Source of the DNA: Pseudomonadota bacterium
GTDB taxonomy: Bacteria > Pseudomonadota > Gammaproteobacteria > GCA-001735895
DNA length: 52,565 bases
Assembly: GCA_022563685.1 (NCBI GenBank)
Contig: JADFMY010000007.1
Span: 1 to 52,565, forward strand
Direction: 5' to 3'
Shown: in pieces, positions 29,838 to 40,261 of the stretch
Layout: each line of letters begins with the position of its first letter
Position numbering within the stretch: position 1 is the stretch's first letter
The notes under the pieces: model-generated
Database searches by the model: none
What the model was told of the DNA's origin: nothing
Seen by the model: only the letters and a program-made list of their open reading frames with translations
Made by a program: the position numbers and the translations under genes

Positions 29838-30161
29838 AAATTGCCTCTATTTAAGCGGCCTCGCCAAACCACACGATTCGCGTCGTCGGGCCCGAGGCCG
29901 AGATGTTTTAAAGAATGACACCAGGACGAGCTGGACAGCTTGACATAGATCAAAGGGGGCCGGGCATTTTAAGTCAATACCATCAATTTCAGTGGCTAAT
30001 TCGTTAACATCGTTATCGGGGATTTGATTTTACATTGCTGAAGTATTGGTGTATATCTGAGGCAATCCTTTTGGATTGAATAGTCAAAGTGTCTATAATC
30101 GTCTCAGGATATTAGCGCTTGCTGTTATCCAGCCGATACGCATTAAAATAGGGGGTAATTT

Positions 30162-30971
30162 ATGACTAGTAACGAGCGCGCGATCCAGTTTTCTTTGAGA
30201 GAGGATAATCGGGAGCAGCAATTCAGTCAGATTTGGGTGGAAGAGTTGGATGATGTCTTTGCTGATGTCGCCCGTTACTACGACCGCGCCAATCATGTGG
30301 CCAGCCTTGGTCTCTGGAACTGGTTACGCAACCGCTTTATTTCCAGCATAAACGTGCAAAGTGGGGAGATGGTGCTGGATGTATGCGCCGGCACCAACGC
30401 CATTGGAATCGCTCTCCTGAATAAGCAGCCGGACCTGCATATCTATGCTATGGACCGAAGCAAAGCCATGCAGGCGGTAGGACAAGAATCGGCACGCAAG
30501 CTAGGTATGCATATCGACAGCACCATCGGCGATGTCCATGTCCTGCCCTTTCCCGACAACCATTTCGACCTGGTCACCCTGCAGTACGCCTCGCGGCATT
30601 TGCGCATCATGGATGTCTGCCAGGAAATTAAACGGGTGCTGAAACCGGGTGGGCACTTCTATCACTGCGATATGCTGCGCCCGGCCAGCAAAGTAGTAGA
30701 GACCTGCTATTATGCTTACCTGCGTTTTTGTCTGAACTTTACCGGACTGATATTTCGAAGCTCGGCCTCGGCCAATGGCTGCAAGGAATATTTTATCAAT
30801 GCGCTACGCATGTTTTATTCTGCGGACGAGTTATCAACCATGTTTCGTGAAGTAGGATTCGACGAGGTTTCAAGCCAGACCCTGTTAGGCGGCATGATTG
30901 GCTATCACACGGCAATGAAGCCTCACGATACCCAGGAGACCTCTGATCAAGTCACCGGGCAGCTGAGGTAA
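30162..30971 (+). CDS. UbiE/MenG-like class I SAM methyltransferase
   Basis: 'VARYYDRANHVASLGLWNWLRNRF', 'VLDVCAGTNAIGIALL', 'EIKRVLKPGGHFYHCDMLRP'. Confidence 0.82.
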   Translation: MTSNERAIQFSLREDNREQQFSQIWVEELDDVFADVARYYDRANHVASLGLWNWLRNRFISSINVQSGEMVLDVCAGTNAIGIALLNKQPDLHIYAMDRSKAMQAVGQESARKLGMHIDSTIGDVHVLPFPDNHFDLVTLQYASRHLRIMDVCQEIKRVLKPGGHFYHCDMLRPASKVVETCYYAYLRFCLNFTGLIFRSSASANGCKEYFINALRMFYSADELSTMFREVGFDEVSSQTLLGGMIGYHTAMKPHDTQETSDQVTGQLR

Positions 30972-30989
30972 CCGGTCCGAAACCAGATT

Positions 30990-31247
30990 TTATTTGCCTG
31001 GTTTGCGCGCAGCATAGGCTGAGTAGCCTGGAGCTGCGCGTCGATTCAGGTTTTCTACAAATTCTTCGGCGTGCTCGGTCACCGATTGCAGCGTACCGGG
31101 GCGTTTTCCCATAATCTTTGAAGGGCCTCGGCTAATCACATAGTGATACCACTCACCTTCGAGCATGCCATCGGGCGCGCCTGCCTTCTCGATGCTGATT
31201 ACACGGAACCTTCGGTCATTGGAATCATCAGTAGGTTGGTTATTCAT
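30990..31247 (-). CDS. Conserved hypothetical small protein
   Basis: 85-aa ORF immediately downstream of rhlE; no family recognised. Confidence 0.6.
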   Translation of the reverse strand: MNNQPTDDSNDRRFRVISIEKAGAPDGMLEGEWYHYVISRGPSKIMGKRPGTLQSVTEHAEEFVENLNRRAAPGYSAYAARKPGK

Positions 31248-31270
31248 ATTAGTCAGCAGCCTCTATTAAC

Positions 31271-32533
31271 TTACGCGGCAACGCGTGTGGTACGGTAGTT
31301 ATCTTGATATCTGGCATTTTTTTTGTGATGCCTGCGTCGTGAGTTACCCTGTTTTATGGCGCGCCCCTGTTGAATGGGTTCCGCTTTAATCGTCGGGTCG
31401 GGTTGGTAGCCATCGATGATCTTTTGCGGGATGTCATATTTAATCAGGTTTACGATATCCTTGAGCATTTTCATTTCGTCGACGCATACCAGTGATATCG
31501 CTTCACCCTCATGCCCCGCGCGCCCGGTACGGCCGATACGGTGTATATAGTCTTCCGCGACATTGGGTAACTCATAGTTGACGACGTGAGGAAGCTGGTT
31601 GATGTCAAGCCCGCGCGCGGCAATATCGGTCGCGACGAGTACGCGTACTTTACCTGCCTTGAAATCGGCCAGTGCTTTAGTGCGTGCACCCTGGCTCTTG
31701 TTGCCATGTATCGCGACTGCGGTTATGCCATCGGTATTCAGTTGCTCGGCCAGGCGGTTAGCGCCGTGTTTGGTGCGGTTAAAGACCAGCACCTGTTTCC
31801 AGTTGTTGGAACCTATTAAATGCGAAAGCAGTTCACGTTTGCGTTTTTTATCGACGGGATGAACTAGCTGTTGTATCGCTTCCGCCGTGGTCTTGCAGTG
31901 TGCTACTTCTACCAGGGCGGGAGCTTTGAGCAGGCCCTTGGCGAGTTTTTTTATTCCATCCGCAAAGGTCGCGGAAAATAACAGTGTTTGCTTTTGCCTG
32001 GGGACCAGGGCAAGTATCTTGCGTATGTCGTGAATAAAACCCATGTCGAGCATACGGTCTGCTTCATCGAGGATTAACAGCTCAACCCTGGAAAGATCAA
32101 CCGATCTCTGGCCCACATGATCGAGCAACCGTCCCGGTGTGGCGATTAAAATATCGACACCGCGAATGAGCTTCTGCTTTTGTGGATTAATACTGACTCC
32201 GCCGAAGACCACGGTAGATTTTAAAGGCAAATATTTTCCGTAAGTTTCCACACTTTCGGCAACCTGAGCAGCGAGCTCCCGGGTAGGGGTTATCACCAGC
32301 GCGCGAACCGTACGACGGCCCGGTTCGGTTTTTCTGGTCGATGCTAATCGCTGTAGTAACGGCAGGGTAAAACCCGCGGTTTTGCCGGTACCTGTTTGCG
32401 CAGCGCCCATGAGATCTCGGCCTTCGAGAATCAGGGGAATGGCCTGCTTTTGTATCGGCGTAGGAACGCTATAACCGTTTTCGGAAACGGCGCGGACTAA
32501 TTCGGTCATGAGACCGAGAGATTTAAATGACAT
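31271..32533 (-). CDS. rhlE: DEAD-box RNA helicase, RhlE class
   Basis: '[19 protein letters not shown]', '[14 protein letters not shown]', 'FSATF', '[11 protein letters not shown]', '[10 protein letters not shown]'. Confidence 0.94.
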   Translation of the reverse strand: MSFKSLGLMTELVRAVSENGYSVPTPIQKQAIPLILEGRDLMGAAQTGTGKTAGFTLPLLQRLASTRKTEPGRRTVRALVITPTRELAAQVAESVETYGKYLPLKSTVVFGGVSINPQKQKLIRGVDILIATPGRLLDHVGQRSVDLSRVELLILDEADRMLDMGFIHDIRKILALVPRQKQTLLFSATFADGIKKLAKGLLKAPALVEVAHCKTTAEAIQQLVHPVDKKRKRELLSHLIGSNNWKQVLVFNRTKHGANRLAEQLNTDGITAVAIHGNKSQGARTKALADFKAGKVRVLVATDIAARGLDINQLPHVVNYELPNVAEDYIHRIGRTGRAGHEGEAISLVCVDEMKMLKDIVNLIKYDIPQKIIDGYQPDPTIKAEPIQQGRAIKQGNSRRRHHKKNARYQDNYRTTRVAA

Positions 32534-32885
32534 GTATCGTTGTTCTCTAGCAATCAACCCGCCCAATTACAGTAAATTCTTTGCTTGGGACGGTCAGGGG
32601 AGATTATATGCGTATCTGTTGCGGAAAAATCGGGAAGGATTACCGGGTTAAGAGCGGTGCAGACCGATCAGCACCAAAATTTTGCGGCGCAGTATACACG
32701 AAAATAAACACAAAAGGTGATTTATATCGATACCGGGCCTGACTACTAGTCGGGCCTGGAATTAATATTTCAGGCCCGGCTAATTAGCCTACCGGGTAAC
32801 AGGGAATTCGCAGGATTCAGATGGCCATGAGAATACTGCCAGTTTCTGAGTCAATCGGTCGGCACGAAGGATAGATAAGTACTAA

Positions 32886-33035
32886 GGAACCTCTGAATAA
32901 TTCATCCGTGAATTCTCAGAGGACGACAAACGAAAAGTGTGATTTTCGTTTGTCTCACAAAATCAATGCCTTAGCGGCACTGATTTTGGCAGCACATCCA
33001 TGTACTGCTGGAAGATCTGAATAAATCAGACCTTC
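32886..33035. mobile_element. MITE-like element, second copy of the 1-137 repeat
   Basis: Left GGAACCTCTGAATAATTC, right (reverse complement) GAAGGTCTGATTTATTC; flanked by CTAA at 32882-32885 and 33036-33039. Confidence 0.7.
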
Positions 33036-33104
33036 CTAAGCCCTTGTATCATGGTCACCGAATTTCCAGGGCAATTATTGCAAGATGGGCGTAAAGTAAA
33101 TGCT

Positions 33105-34679
33105 ATGGACGAAAATAGTGACAAGCTGGCGACCACACAAATCGCTACCGCTGCGCTGGAGCACCTGACCGGTCCGGCGCGCGGTACCGCGTCCTGGCTG
33201 ACTGGAGTCGCGGTGGACGTTTCCCTGGGCGAAGGTAAAAGGATTCGCATTGTCGAACCCGATACCGAGCTGCCGCAAGATATAATCATCGCGCGACTAC
33301 ATCGCTCCGCCGACAGCTATGAGATCGAGGCCCGCAACGACTATCCGCTCTGGATAAACGGCAACCATGTCGTCGCCAAACAACTCGAGCAATGTGACCT
33401 GATTGAATTTGGCGACGCCGGGCCGCTTTGTCGTTACCGACTTTACCAGCAAGGGAGTCGGATTCGAAAGTCCCTGGGCGATATAATCAGCGATTGTATA
33501 GACTATACACGCGTCAGTCGTAAACCCAGGGCTGAACGCCTGCGCCGCGCGTTTCGTGACATTTTTCGGGACTTCGCATTCGAAACCACACTATTGTTTC
33601 GGCTCACTGTTATTGCGGCCATCGTCGCCCTTTTCGTGACCGTCTTCTACCAGAACCTTGCCAATGTTCGCCTGCAGCAACAGGCGGAAAGCAGCGCGCT
33701 GCAAATGGAAAGTTTCGCTCGCACGCTTGCCAGGACGAACCTGGAAGCGTTGCGCCTGTCCGATCTCAATACCTTGCGACAGGAACTCGACCACTCGTTG
33801 ACCGATGCGGCCGAGAGACTGGATCTACTGGAGAGACGTTCCGCAGCGAGTACGCGGGTTATCGCCGAAGCCACTCGCTCGGTTGTATTCCTCCAGGGAG
33901 TTTACGGTTTCAGGGACACAACATCAGAGCGCATGCTGCGTCACAGCGTTGATAATGAAGGACAGCCGCTCTTTAGCTATCGCGGCGAGCCCTTACTCAC
34001 CCTCGAGGGCGACGGAGAAGTCGCCAGGCGGCAGTTTACCGGAACTGCTTTTGTGGTGGGCTCCAACAGAGCACTGCTGACAAATCGACACGTTGCCAGA
34101 CCGTGGGAAGATGACACCACCGCTGAAATACTATTCGAGCAAGGTATGGAGCCAGTGTGGATCAAGTTTGTAGGTTATTTGCCGTATGTTGAAACATCCT
34201 TCCCGGTTCGGTTGCTCAAAGCCAGCGATGAATCGGATCTTGCTATCCTGCTGTTTGACAATGTCATCGACAATCTGCCCTACCTTAGCCTCAGCGATAT
34301 ACCGCTCAAGCCCGGCGACGAGGTTATCGTGATGGGTTATCCGACCGGTTTGAGATCGATGCTGGCACAGACCGGCGATACCTTTTTAGCCGAGCTTCAG
34401 GAAGATGAAAATCTGGATTTTTGGGCCGTGGCCGAACGGTTGTCGAAGTCGGAGTTTATCCGTCCGCTTGCCAGTCGCGGCATAGTCGGGCAACTCACAA
34501 CTTCCACTGTGGTCTACGATGCGGACACCACTCACGGTGGCAGTGGTGGCCCGGTTCTCGATATCAACGGCGATGTTGTGGCAGTCAACACCGCCATCAT
34601 ACCGGAGTATGGTGGTTCCAATTTTGGTGTGCCGGTAGAGTTCGCAAGGCGTTTGCTGGCGGCGGCCGATTTACTCTAA
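33105..34679 (+). CDS. FHA-like domain / TM / trypsin-like (S1C) serine protease
   Basis: FHA-like 'IIARLHRSADSYEIEARNDYPLWINGNHVVAKQLEQCDLIEFGD'; TM; triad 'LLTNRHVARPW', 'SDLAILLFD', 'THGGSGGPVLDINGDVVAVN'. Confidence 0.82.
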   Translation: MDENSDKLATTQIATAALEHLTGPARGTASWLTGVAVDVSLGEGKRIRIVEPDTELPQDIIIARLHRSADSYEIEARNDYPLWINGNHVVAKQLEQCDLIEFGDAGPLCRYRLYQQGSRIRKSLGDIISDCIDYTRVSRKPRAERLRRAFRDIFRDFAFETTLLFRLTVIAAIVALFVTVFYQNLANVRLQQQAESSALQMESFARTLARTNLEALRLSDLNTLRQELDHSLTDAAERLDLLERRSAASTRVIAEATRSVVFLQGVYGFRDTTSERMLRHSVDNEGQPLFSYRGEPLLTLEGDGEVARRQFTGTAFVVGSNRALLTNRHVARPWEDDTTAEILFEQGMEPVWIKFVGYLPYVETSFPVRLLKASDESDLAILLFDNVIDNLPYLSLSDIPLKPGDEVIVMGYPTGLRSMLAQTGDTFLAELQEDENLDFWAVAERLSKSEFIRPLASRGIVGQLTTSTVVYDADTTHGGSGGPVLDINGDVVAVNTAIIPEYGGSNFGVPVEFARRLLAAADLL

Positions 34680-34726
34680 TCGATCAGGCATGGGCTGGGC
34701 CGCAGATGCCAATCGCTTTCGACTCA

Positions 34727-36040
34727 TTATCGGTCCAGGCCAACGCCTCTGAAGCGTGAGTGAACAGTGAAGAAAGCACCAATATCGAGAAAGGGCCTCG
34801 GGGGCATCCAGGCACCCGGTGCCGAAGCTAGACAGTCGCTAATCGTCTGGGAAGTCTCCTCGCTGGCATAGTCGGCGATGGCTGCGCCAAAGGCAGTCCC
34901 GCGACTGACGCCGGAACCATTATAACCGCCTGCAAGATAAATATTATCGCGCTGCCGGCCGAAAAAATTGGTGTTGTTGCGGGTGATACCTTCGACACCA
35001 GACCAGGAATACTCGAAGGGCACCTGTGCTAATTGTGGAAACCGTTTATCGAATGCTACTCGGTGGATAGCCTGACGATGGGCCAATTTTTTATCCGACA
35101 GCAAGGTTGAGCTATGATATTCCGCCGTGTTGCGAATGCACAATCGATGATCCCTGGTCAAGCGCAGGGTCGCTCCGCCACCGTGGAGAGAAATAACGCC
35201 CCATTCTGTTTCACTGCCGAGGCTGGCAAGTTCCTGTTTGCTTAAAACCCGGGTGAAACTACCCGATAAGGTGCTGCCAATGATATAAGGCCGCAGGAAG
35301 CCGAGTGTGGATGCCTCATAATTCATGGTTAGAATGAGCTTGTCCGTCTTTACCTCGCCCGTTGCAAGGTGAAGGGTCAAGGGTTTCCCATCCTCGATCT
35401 TAAGTGCCGGGCTTTGCTCATAGAGCCTGACGTTAGCGGGTAAAGTATCGGCGAGTCCGCGCACCAGGGCGGCCGGTTGTAACAGGGCTCCATCCGTGAC
35501 ATGGATGCCGACCTGATAAAGACTGGTGCCCAGTCGATCATGTAAAGCAGTTTTATCAAGCGGCCTGTGGTCGATCTCCAGGGTTTCGAGGTAGTGTAAG
35601 AAGTGGTGATACTCTTTGATTGCCAGGCGGTCAGCGGCAGTATGGTAAATGCCTTCCTCGCACCATTGACAGTCGATAGCCTGCTCGGAAACTTGCGCGC
35701 TTAATAGATCCAGGCCTGCCCGGTTGATCCGATTGACCCGGCGGTAGTTTTCGATCTGGTCTGGAACAACCCCGCCCGGGAACTGGCTGGTGACGACAGC
35801 AAAGCCGGAATTGCGCCCAGAAGCACCCTGCGCGACGAGCCGCGCGTCCAGCAATAATATTTCCTGATCGGGATGAAGCTCGCCCAATCGGCGGGCGCAG
35901 GCCAATCCTGTAAACCCCGCCCCAACCACTACCCAGGGCACCCGGTGGGTTCCGCTCAAAGATTGGCGGGCCTGACGTTCAGGCAGAAGCTCCGCCCAAC
36001 CATGGGGATCTGTGGGGAATTTTTTGCTAGCTGATATCAT
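34727..36040 (-). CDS. FAD-dependent oxidoreductase (DAO / PuuB-like)
   Basis: 'WVVVGAGFTGLACARRLGELHPDQEILLLDA', 'YNGSGVSRGTAFG'. Confidence 0.88.
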   Translation of the reverse strand: MISASKKFPTDPHGWAELLPERQARQSLSGTHRVPWVVVGAGFTGLACARRLGELHPDQEILLLDARLVAQGASGRNSGFAVVTSQFPGGVVPDQIENYRRVNRINRAGLDLLSAQVSEQAIDCQWCEEGIYHTAADRLAIKEYHHFLHYLETLEIDHRPLDKTALHDRLGTSLYQVGIHVTDGALLQPAALVRGLADTLPANVRLYEQSPALKIEDGKPLTLHLATGEVKTDKLILTMNYEASTLGFLRPYIIGSTLSGSFTRVLSKQELASLGSETEWGVISLHGGGATLRLTRDHRLCIRNTAEYHSSTLLSDKKLAHRQAIHRVAFDKRFPQLAQVPFEYSWSGVEGITRNNTNFFGRQRDNIYLAGGYNGSGVSRGTAFGAAIADYASEETSQTISDCLASAPGAWMPPRPFLDIGAFFTVHSRFRGVGLDR

Positions 36041-36266
36041 GGATAAAGCTCGTACCATAAGATAAGGATCGATGGGGTCAGTCTCGATTGAAAACCGTAT
36101 GACATCATCAAGAATGGCTCCTTTGTGCGGGTTTTCGGCAATATTTCAACACCATCTTACTCTATAGCAAGTGCAGTGATGGGCTTGGCAAAAAAGATGA
36201 ACCTCGGGTAAGTTTGTCCACTATTTATCTCCGAGTAGAAATGACTGATCTATTTGTTCGGTAATC

Positions 36267-36629
36267 TCACAATGAAATTGGATAAAATAGACGACAATTG
36301 CTCACGGGCAATCCGTAAATTATCATCATTGAGCGCTTTACCGCAGGAAAAGCCGAATCAAAAATCATTTTAATTCGACCAAACTCTTCGATGGCTTCTA
36401 AATTCTTTTCTTGGTAAGCCAAAATAACTGCTAGATTATTGCGTAATATTGAATCATTTGAATCTGCCTGCAATCCTGCACGTACGCACATCTCCGCGTA
36501 GTTATGGTCATTTGTTAGACTTATTCCAATATATGATCCTATCCGAGCCGGACGACTCGAAAATGGTTCATCGAATAACCATTTCAAACACTCATCGCTT
36601 GCTTGATCCCATTTACCTTGCTCTCGCAT
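36267..36629 (-). pseudogene. TPR remnant, probable C-terminal part of the broken kinase gene
   Basis: 'MREQGKWDQASDECLKWLFDEPFSSRPARIGSY...NDSILRNNLAVILAYQEKNLEAIEEF'. Confidence 0.55.
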
Positions 36630-36906
36630 TGCTGAAGGCCCTCTCTGTCAGGATAGTTGTCGCGTGAAATATTTTGTATAACTTAAGAGAAGGCGCATGA
36701 CGAGATGAGAAATGAAACGCCATCGAGGAATCAGTCGTCGAATCTCATCTTCGGCAAAGGCAGTCACACAGCTACTTCGCGTCGAATTCTACGCTCGGCT
36801 ATTTTTGTTAGTACTTCCAACCGGGATGAGAATCTCCGAACTCCAAACATCGGTCCGCTTCCAGCAAGGTTCCTTGGGTAACCTCTCCTATCTGGGTCTG
36901 GGTTGG

Positions 36907-37437
36907 TTAGATATCGAACAATAATACATTTGAGGGCTTCAAATCTTGATGCGCTATATTATTAAAATGTAGAGCTTCAAGACTAAGAGCAGTTTGATGC
37001 AGGACATTGAGGTTTAATGCTGTGTCTAAAGTTTTCCCAAACCCCGCATGCTCACGAAGATCACGTTTAGCATCCTCAAACATCAAATAGAAGACTGAAC
37101 TTGGGTACCCAGAAAGTTGGAAAGAACCGTATCCAATAACCTTGACTATTCGGCGCATTTTCTTGCTCAAACATTTATCAAGCAGGTCCCGTTCGTAATT
37201 AAATATTGCCAAACGTCGTTGCAGATCATGTAGTTGATTCGTTGGTTCAAGAGATTTATTCGGTGTAGGGTCCAGTATCTTTACAAACGCACGCTCCCCA
37301 TTCGGGTTTCGTGCCCAGTAGGCAAAGCAGTGACAAGCACCAGTGGCCCCAGGAATTCGAGGTCGCGGCTCCTCGATAATCCATCCGTCAGAAAGCTCCT
37401 ATCCGATTAATGCAGTATGTAGTTCGTTATTTTTCAT
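36907..37437 (-). pseudogene. Ser/Thr protein kinase with in-frame amber at codon 13, truncated after the catalytic loop
   Basis: ATG at 37437-37435 overlaps the Fic stop; MKNNELHTALIG*ELSDGWIIEEPRPRIPGATGACHCFAYWARNPNGERAFVKILDPTP...HQDLKPSNVLLFDI*; TAG at 37399-37401. Confidence 0.75.
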
Positions 37438-38609
37438 ACGCTCACTGGATATAACTGTGGGAGCCATCTCTCGACTACATCTAACGGGAAACCTAAACGA
37501 ACCGGGGCGCGTGGTCCTTGAGAAACAAGCAACCCTTTGATAAGCAAAATAGATAATATTTCTCGAGCCCTGCGTTCCTGATATCCCGTTATCTCTGCCG
37601 CTCTCCCTCGCTCCAATTCTCCGACTATAAATGCCTCTCTTAACAACGACATTGAACGAGCTGGTAATCGATTAGCCGAAACTTCATCATCAACATAAAG
37701 TTTCATGCGACGTAAAAGCTCACCAGGTTGCAATAGACTTTCCATGAATTCAACTTGATCAATAGCAGTGCGTAAAAAAAACGCACAGAACTTTTCAAGA
37801 CAACTCGCAGATAATGCACCTCGTCCATCGTAGTCACCTTGGCGAGGCGCATCAGCCTCCATCAAGGTCGCCTTATAGTCAGTTGAGTTACGCGCAAGTC
37901 CACGGGATACAGACCAGATGCTACACCCCACTTCACTACGTATAAGCATCGCGTGAGCCATTAGTCTTGCCACTCGACCATTGCCATCAAAAAAAGGATG
38001 TATCCACAAAAAACGGTGATGCGATGCTGCTATTGCAATAATAGCCTGTGATTTAGACAATCGATCAAAGTCATAGGCTTCTTCAAACCTCATAAGAAAT
38101 CCAGATAAATTGATTGCAGGAGGCGGCACGTGGTGCCCTATTTCTACCTCCCCATTTCGGAGCTTCCCTGGAATAATTTCAATCTTCTTTCCCGTATTTG
38201 GATTTTCCACCCATAGCATATCTTCAGGCAATTTTTCACAAAACTCACGATGTAACCATTGAATATATTTAGTAGTGGTTGGCGGATCTGCTGGGTCATT
38301 CCCATTATCTATTAGACGCTGCACTTCAATATGTGCTCGTGCTTCGAGCTGCAGGCTCCGCTTACTGGCATCCTCTGAATAATCGTCTTCTAGTGCAGCA
38401 TCAATGTCTCGCGGATGAGTGTTGTGCCCTTCAATTAGATTTGAATAATAACAATTCATCGATCTTACGAGATCACCAATGCTTTTGCGTACGCTTGGTT
38501 GAATCTGCCCGGCGAGGCGGTTGGCTTTGGCAACAAGATCAATAGCCAAATCATCTAATTCAGTAGCCTCAGTACAAGGCATCATGGGTTCCATCGCTGA
38601 TATATTCAT
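37434..38609 (-). CDS. Fic-domain AMP-transferase family protein (Fic_N type)
   Basis: 'LWIHPFFDGNGRVARLMAHAML' (HPFx[D]GNGRxxR), 'YYSNLIEGHNT' start of the Fic_N domain. Confidence 0.93.
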   Translation of the reverse strand: MNISAMEPMMPCTEATELDDLAIDLVAKANRLAGQIQPSVRKSIGDLVRSMNCYYSNLIEGHNTHPRDIDAALEDDYSEDASKRSLQLEARAHIEVQRLIDNGNDPADPPTTTKYIQWLHREFCEKLPEDMLWVENPNTGKKIEIIPGKLRNGEVEIGHHVPPPAINLSGFLMRFEEAYDFDRLSKSQAIIAIAASHHRFLWIHPFFDGNGRVARLMAHAMLIRSEVGCSIWSVSRGLARNSTDYKATLMEADAPRQGDYDGRGALSASCLEKFCAFFLRTAIDQVEFMESLLQPGELLRRMKLYVDDEVSANRLPARSMSLLREAFIVGELERGRAAEITGYQERRAREILSILLIKGLLVSQGPRAPVRLGFPLDVVERWLPQLYPVSV

Positions 38610-38610
38610 A

Positions 38611-38646
38611 GTGCCGTATATTGTGCCGGATTACGTGCCGGATCAC
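38611..38646. promoter_or_regulatory. Three tandem 12-bp direct repeats upstream of fic
   Basis: GTGCCGTATATT GTGCCGGATTAC GTGCCGGATCAC starting at 38611, 38623, 38635. Confidence 0.6.
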
Positions 38647-38864
38647 AATCTATATTAATCAATAGGTTATATAGGATATGTTCATATTATTTAAACTAAT
38701 AATGCCGGTTTAATTGCCTGATAGATAGATAAACGAATTAAGCCCTACTAGCTCTTTAATCATCAGTTTTGTCTATTAAAATTCATGGGGGAGAGTTGAT
38801 AGCAACAATTGCAGTATGCATACACTATATGAGTAAACACAGTTAGCATTCATCCTGTTAAAAA

Positions 38865-38909
38865 TGGTGCCCAGGGGCTGAATCGAACCACCGGTACGAG
38901 GATTTTCAG
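38865..38909 (-). repeat. tRNA-Phe(GAA) 3'-half copy A (diverged att-like remnant)
   Basis: Minus strand: ctgaaaatcctcgtaccggtggttcgattcagcccctgggcacca. Confidence 0.85.
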
Positions 38910-38979
38910 ATTGACGCCTAACTTATTCAGAACTACAACAACAAAAGGTTCATTCCTGGCCGATTTCGAAGTATTCTTT

Positions 38980-39885
38980 ATGACTATGGACGCTAAACAA
39001 GTTTCGTCCCCATTCGAAGCCCCTGTCCTTAGCGAGGATCAGAAGCAGTTCTATCGGGACAATGGCTACCTGGTCCTGGAACGCATTATTCCCGGCACCT
39101 GGTTGGACCGGCTACGCGCGGCGGCAGAAAAAATCACTGCGGACACGGGCCAACTAGTGGCCTCGACACGAAAAGTTGCACTCAGGCCCGGGCATAGCGC
39201 AGAGTCTCCGAATCCTTCCTGGGTATGGAATCCGGACGAGGACTCTGACGATTTATGGGCGTTTCTCTCTGATTCGGTCCTTCCCGACGTGGTAGCGGAT
39301 TTAATCGGTCCGGATGTGCGGTTCAATTACAGCTTCCTCTTCTTCCGCCGTGAGGACGGCGTCTACGAAGACGATGGCTGCGGAGCCTGGCACCAGGACT
39401 ATGCGTACTTTCCTCAGACCAATTGTGATGGACTTTATGCCGGAATTCACCTGGAAGACGCAACCCCCGGGCGTTCGCATACGCTGCTAGTTCCAGGAAG
39501 CCATCACGGGCCACTGTTCGAGCACATGAACACTGATGGCCGGTTTACCGGGCGTATTGGAAAGAGCGACTTCGATCGAATCGCTCTCGACAAAGCGATT
39601 GGGCTCACACCACCTGCCGGCTCTATTGAGCTCTTTGATTTCCGTGTCGTCCATAACGACGATGCGGGAGCTGCCGAAGATGGTCCGCCGAGTTTTCAGG
39701 CGCTCTACACGGCTGCCGACGCCTTTCCCTATCGCAGTTTCAACCTCGGTTCGGCCAACCACGGGACAATTGTCCGAGGACGGCCGCCGCGGCGCGCTCG
39801 TCATGACCCGCAAGGGTGTCCGATACCCCGTGACCTGGTCGAAATTGAACGCTGGTTATCGGGCGGATTCGAAGTCGGCTCCTAA
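38980..39885 (+). CDS. Phytanoyl-CoA dioxygenase family protein
   Basis: 'QKQFYRDNGYLVLERIIPGTWLDRLRA', 'GAWHQDYAYFPQTNCDGLYAGIHLEDATPGRSHTLLVPGSHHGP' (HxD iron motif). Confidence 0.85.
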   Translation: MTMDAKQVSSPFEAPVLSEDQKQFYRDNGYLVLERIIPGTWLDRLRAAAEKITADTGQLVASTRKVALRPGHSAESPNPSWVWNPDEDSDDLWAFLSDSVLPDVVADLIGPDVRFNYSFLFFRREDGVYEDDGCGAWHQDYAYFPQTNCDGLYAGIHLEDATPGRSHTLLVPGSHHGPLFEHMNTDGRFTGRIGKSDFDRIALDKAIGLTPPAGSIELFDFRVVHNDDAGAAEDGPPSFQALYTAADAFPYRSFNLGSANHGTIVRGRPPRRARHDPQGCPIPRDLVEIERWLSGGFEVGS

Positions 39886-40261
39886 TCGATGTGGCAAGCC
39901 TCACCAGCTTAGCCTTCAAGAGTTCAGACGACATAGAAATTACCCGGGTCACCCAATTGCTTTATTCATTCGGCAATTGTCTTGTCAGTACCAAATTTAC
40001 CGTTGCATTCCGTACGCACGATGCCTGGGAAGCGATCCTGACGCGGATTTACAGGTGCTGGATATCTGGAAATATAACTTTTTTACTTCTATACTTTGAT
40101 ATAGACCGAGCATCGCTTTTGGCTATTTCCGTTTTGCTGGCATGAAGATTCGGGAGTTGATGCCACAGGGTCTCTTCAGCTCGAAATTGAAGAGACATAT
40201 TTGCACCACGATCTCTAGTGGGCAATTCGACACTTACCCGCAGGAAGATGAATACTTGAAA

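Noticed and set aside
28887-29918. 343-aa plus-strand ORF
   Set aside because: Entirely antisense to the strongly supported frdA; GC-rich shadow ORF with no domain signal.
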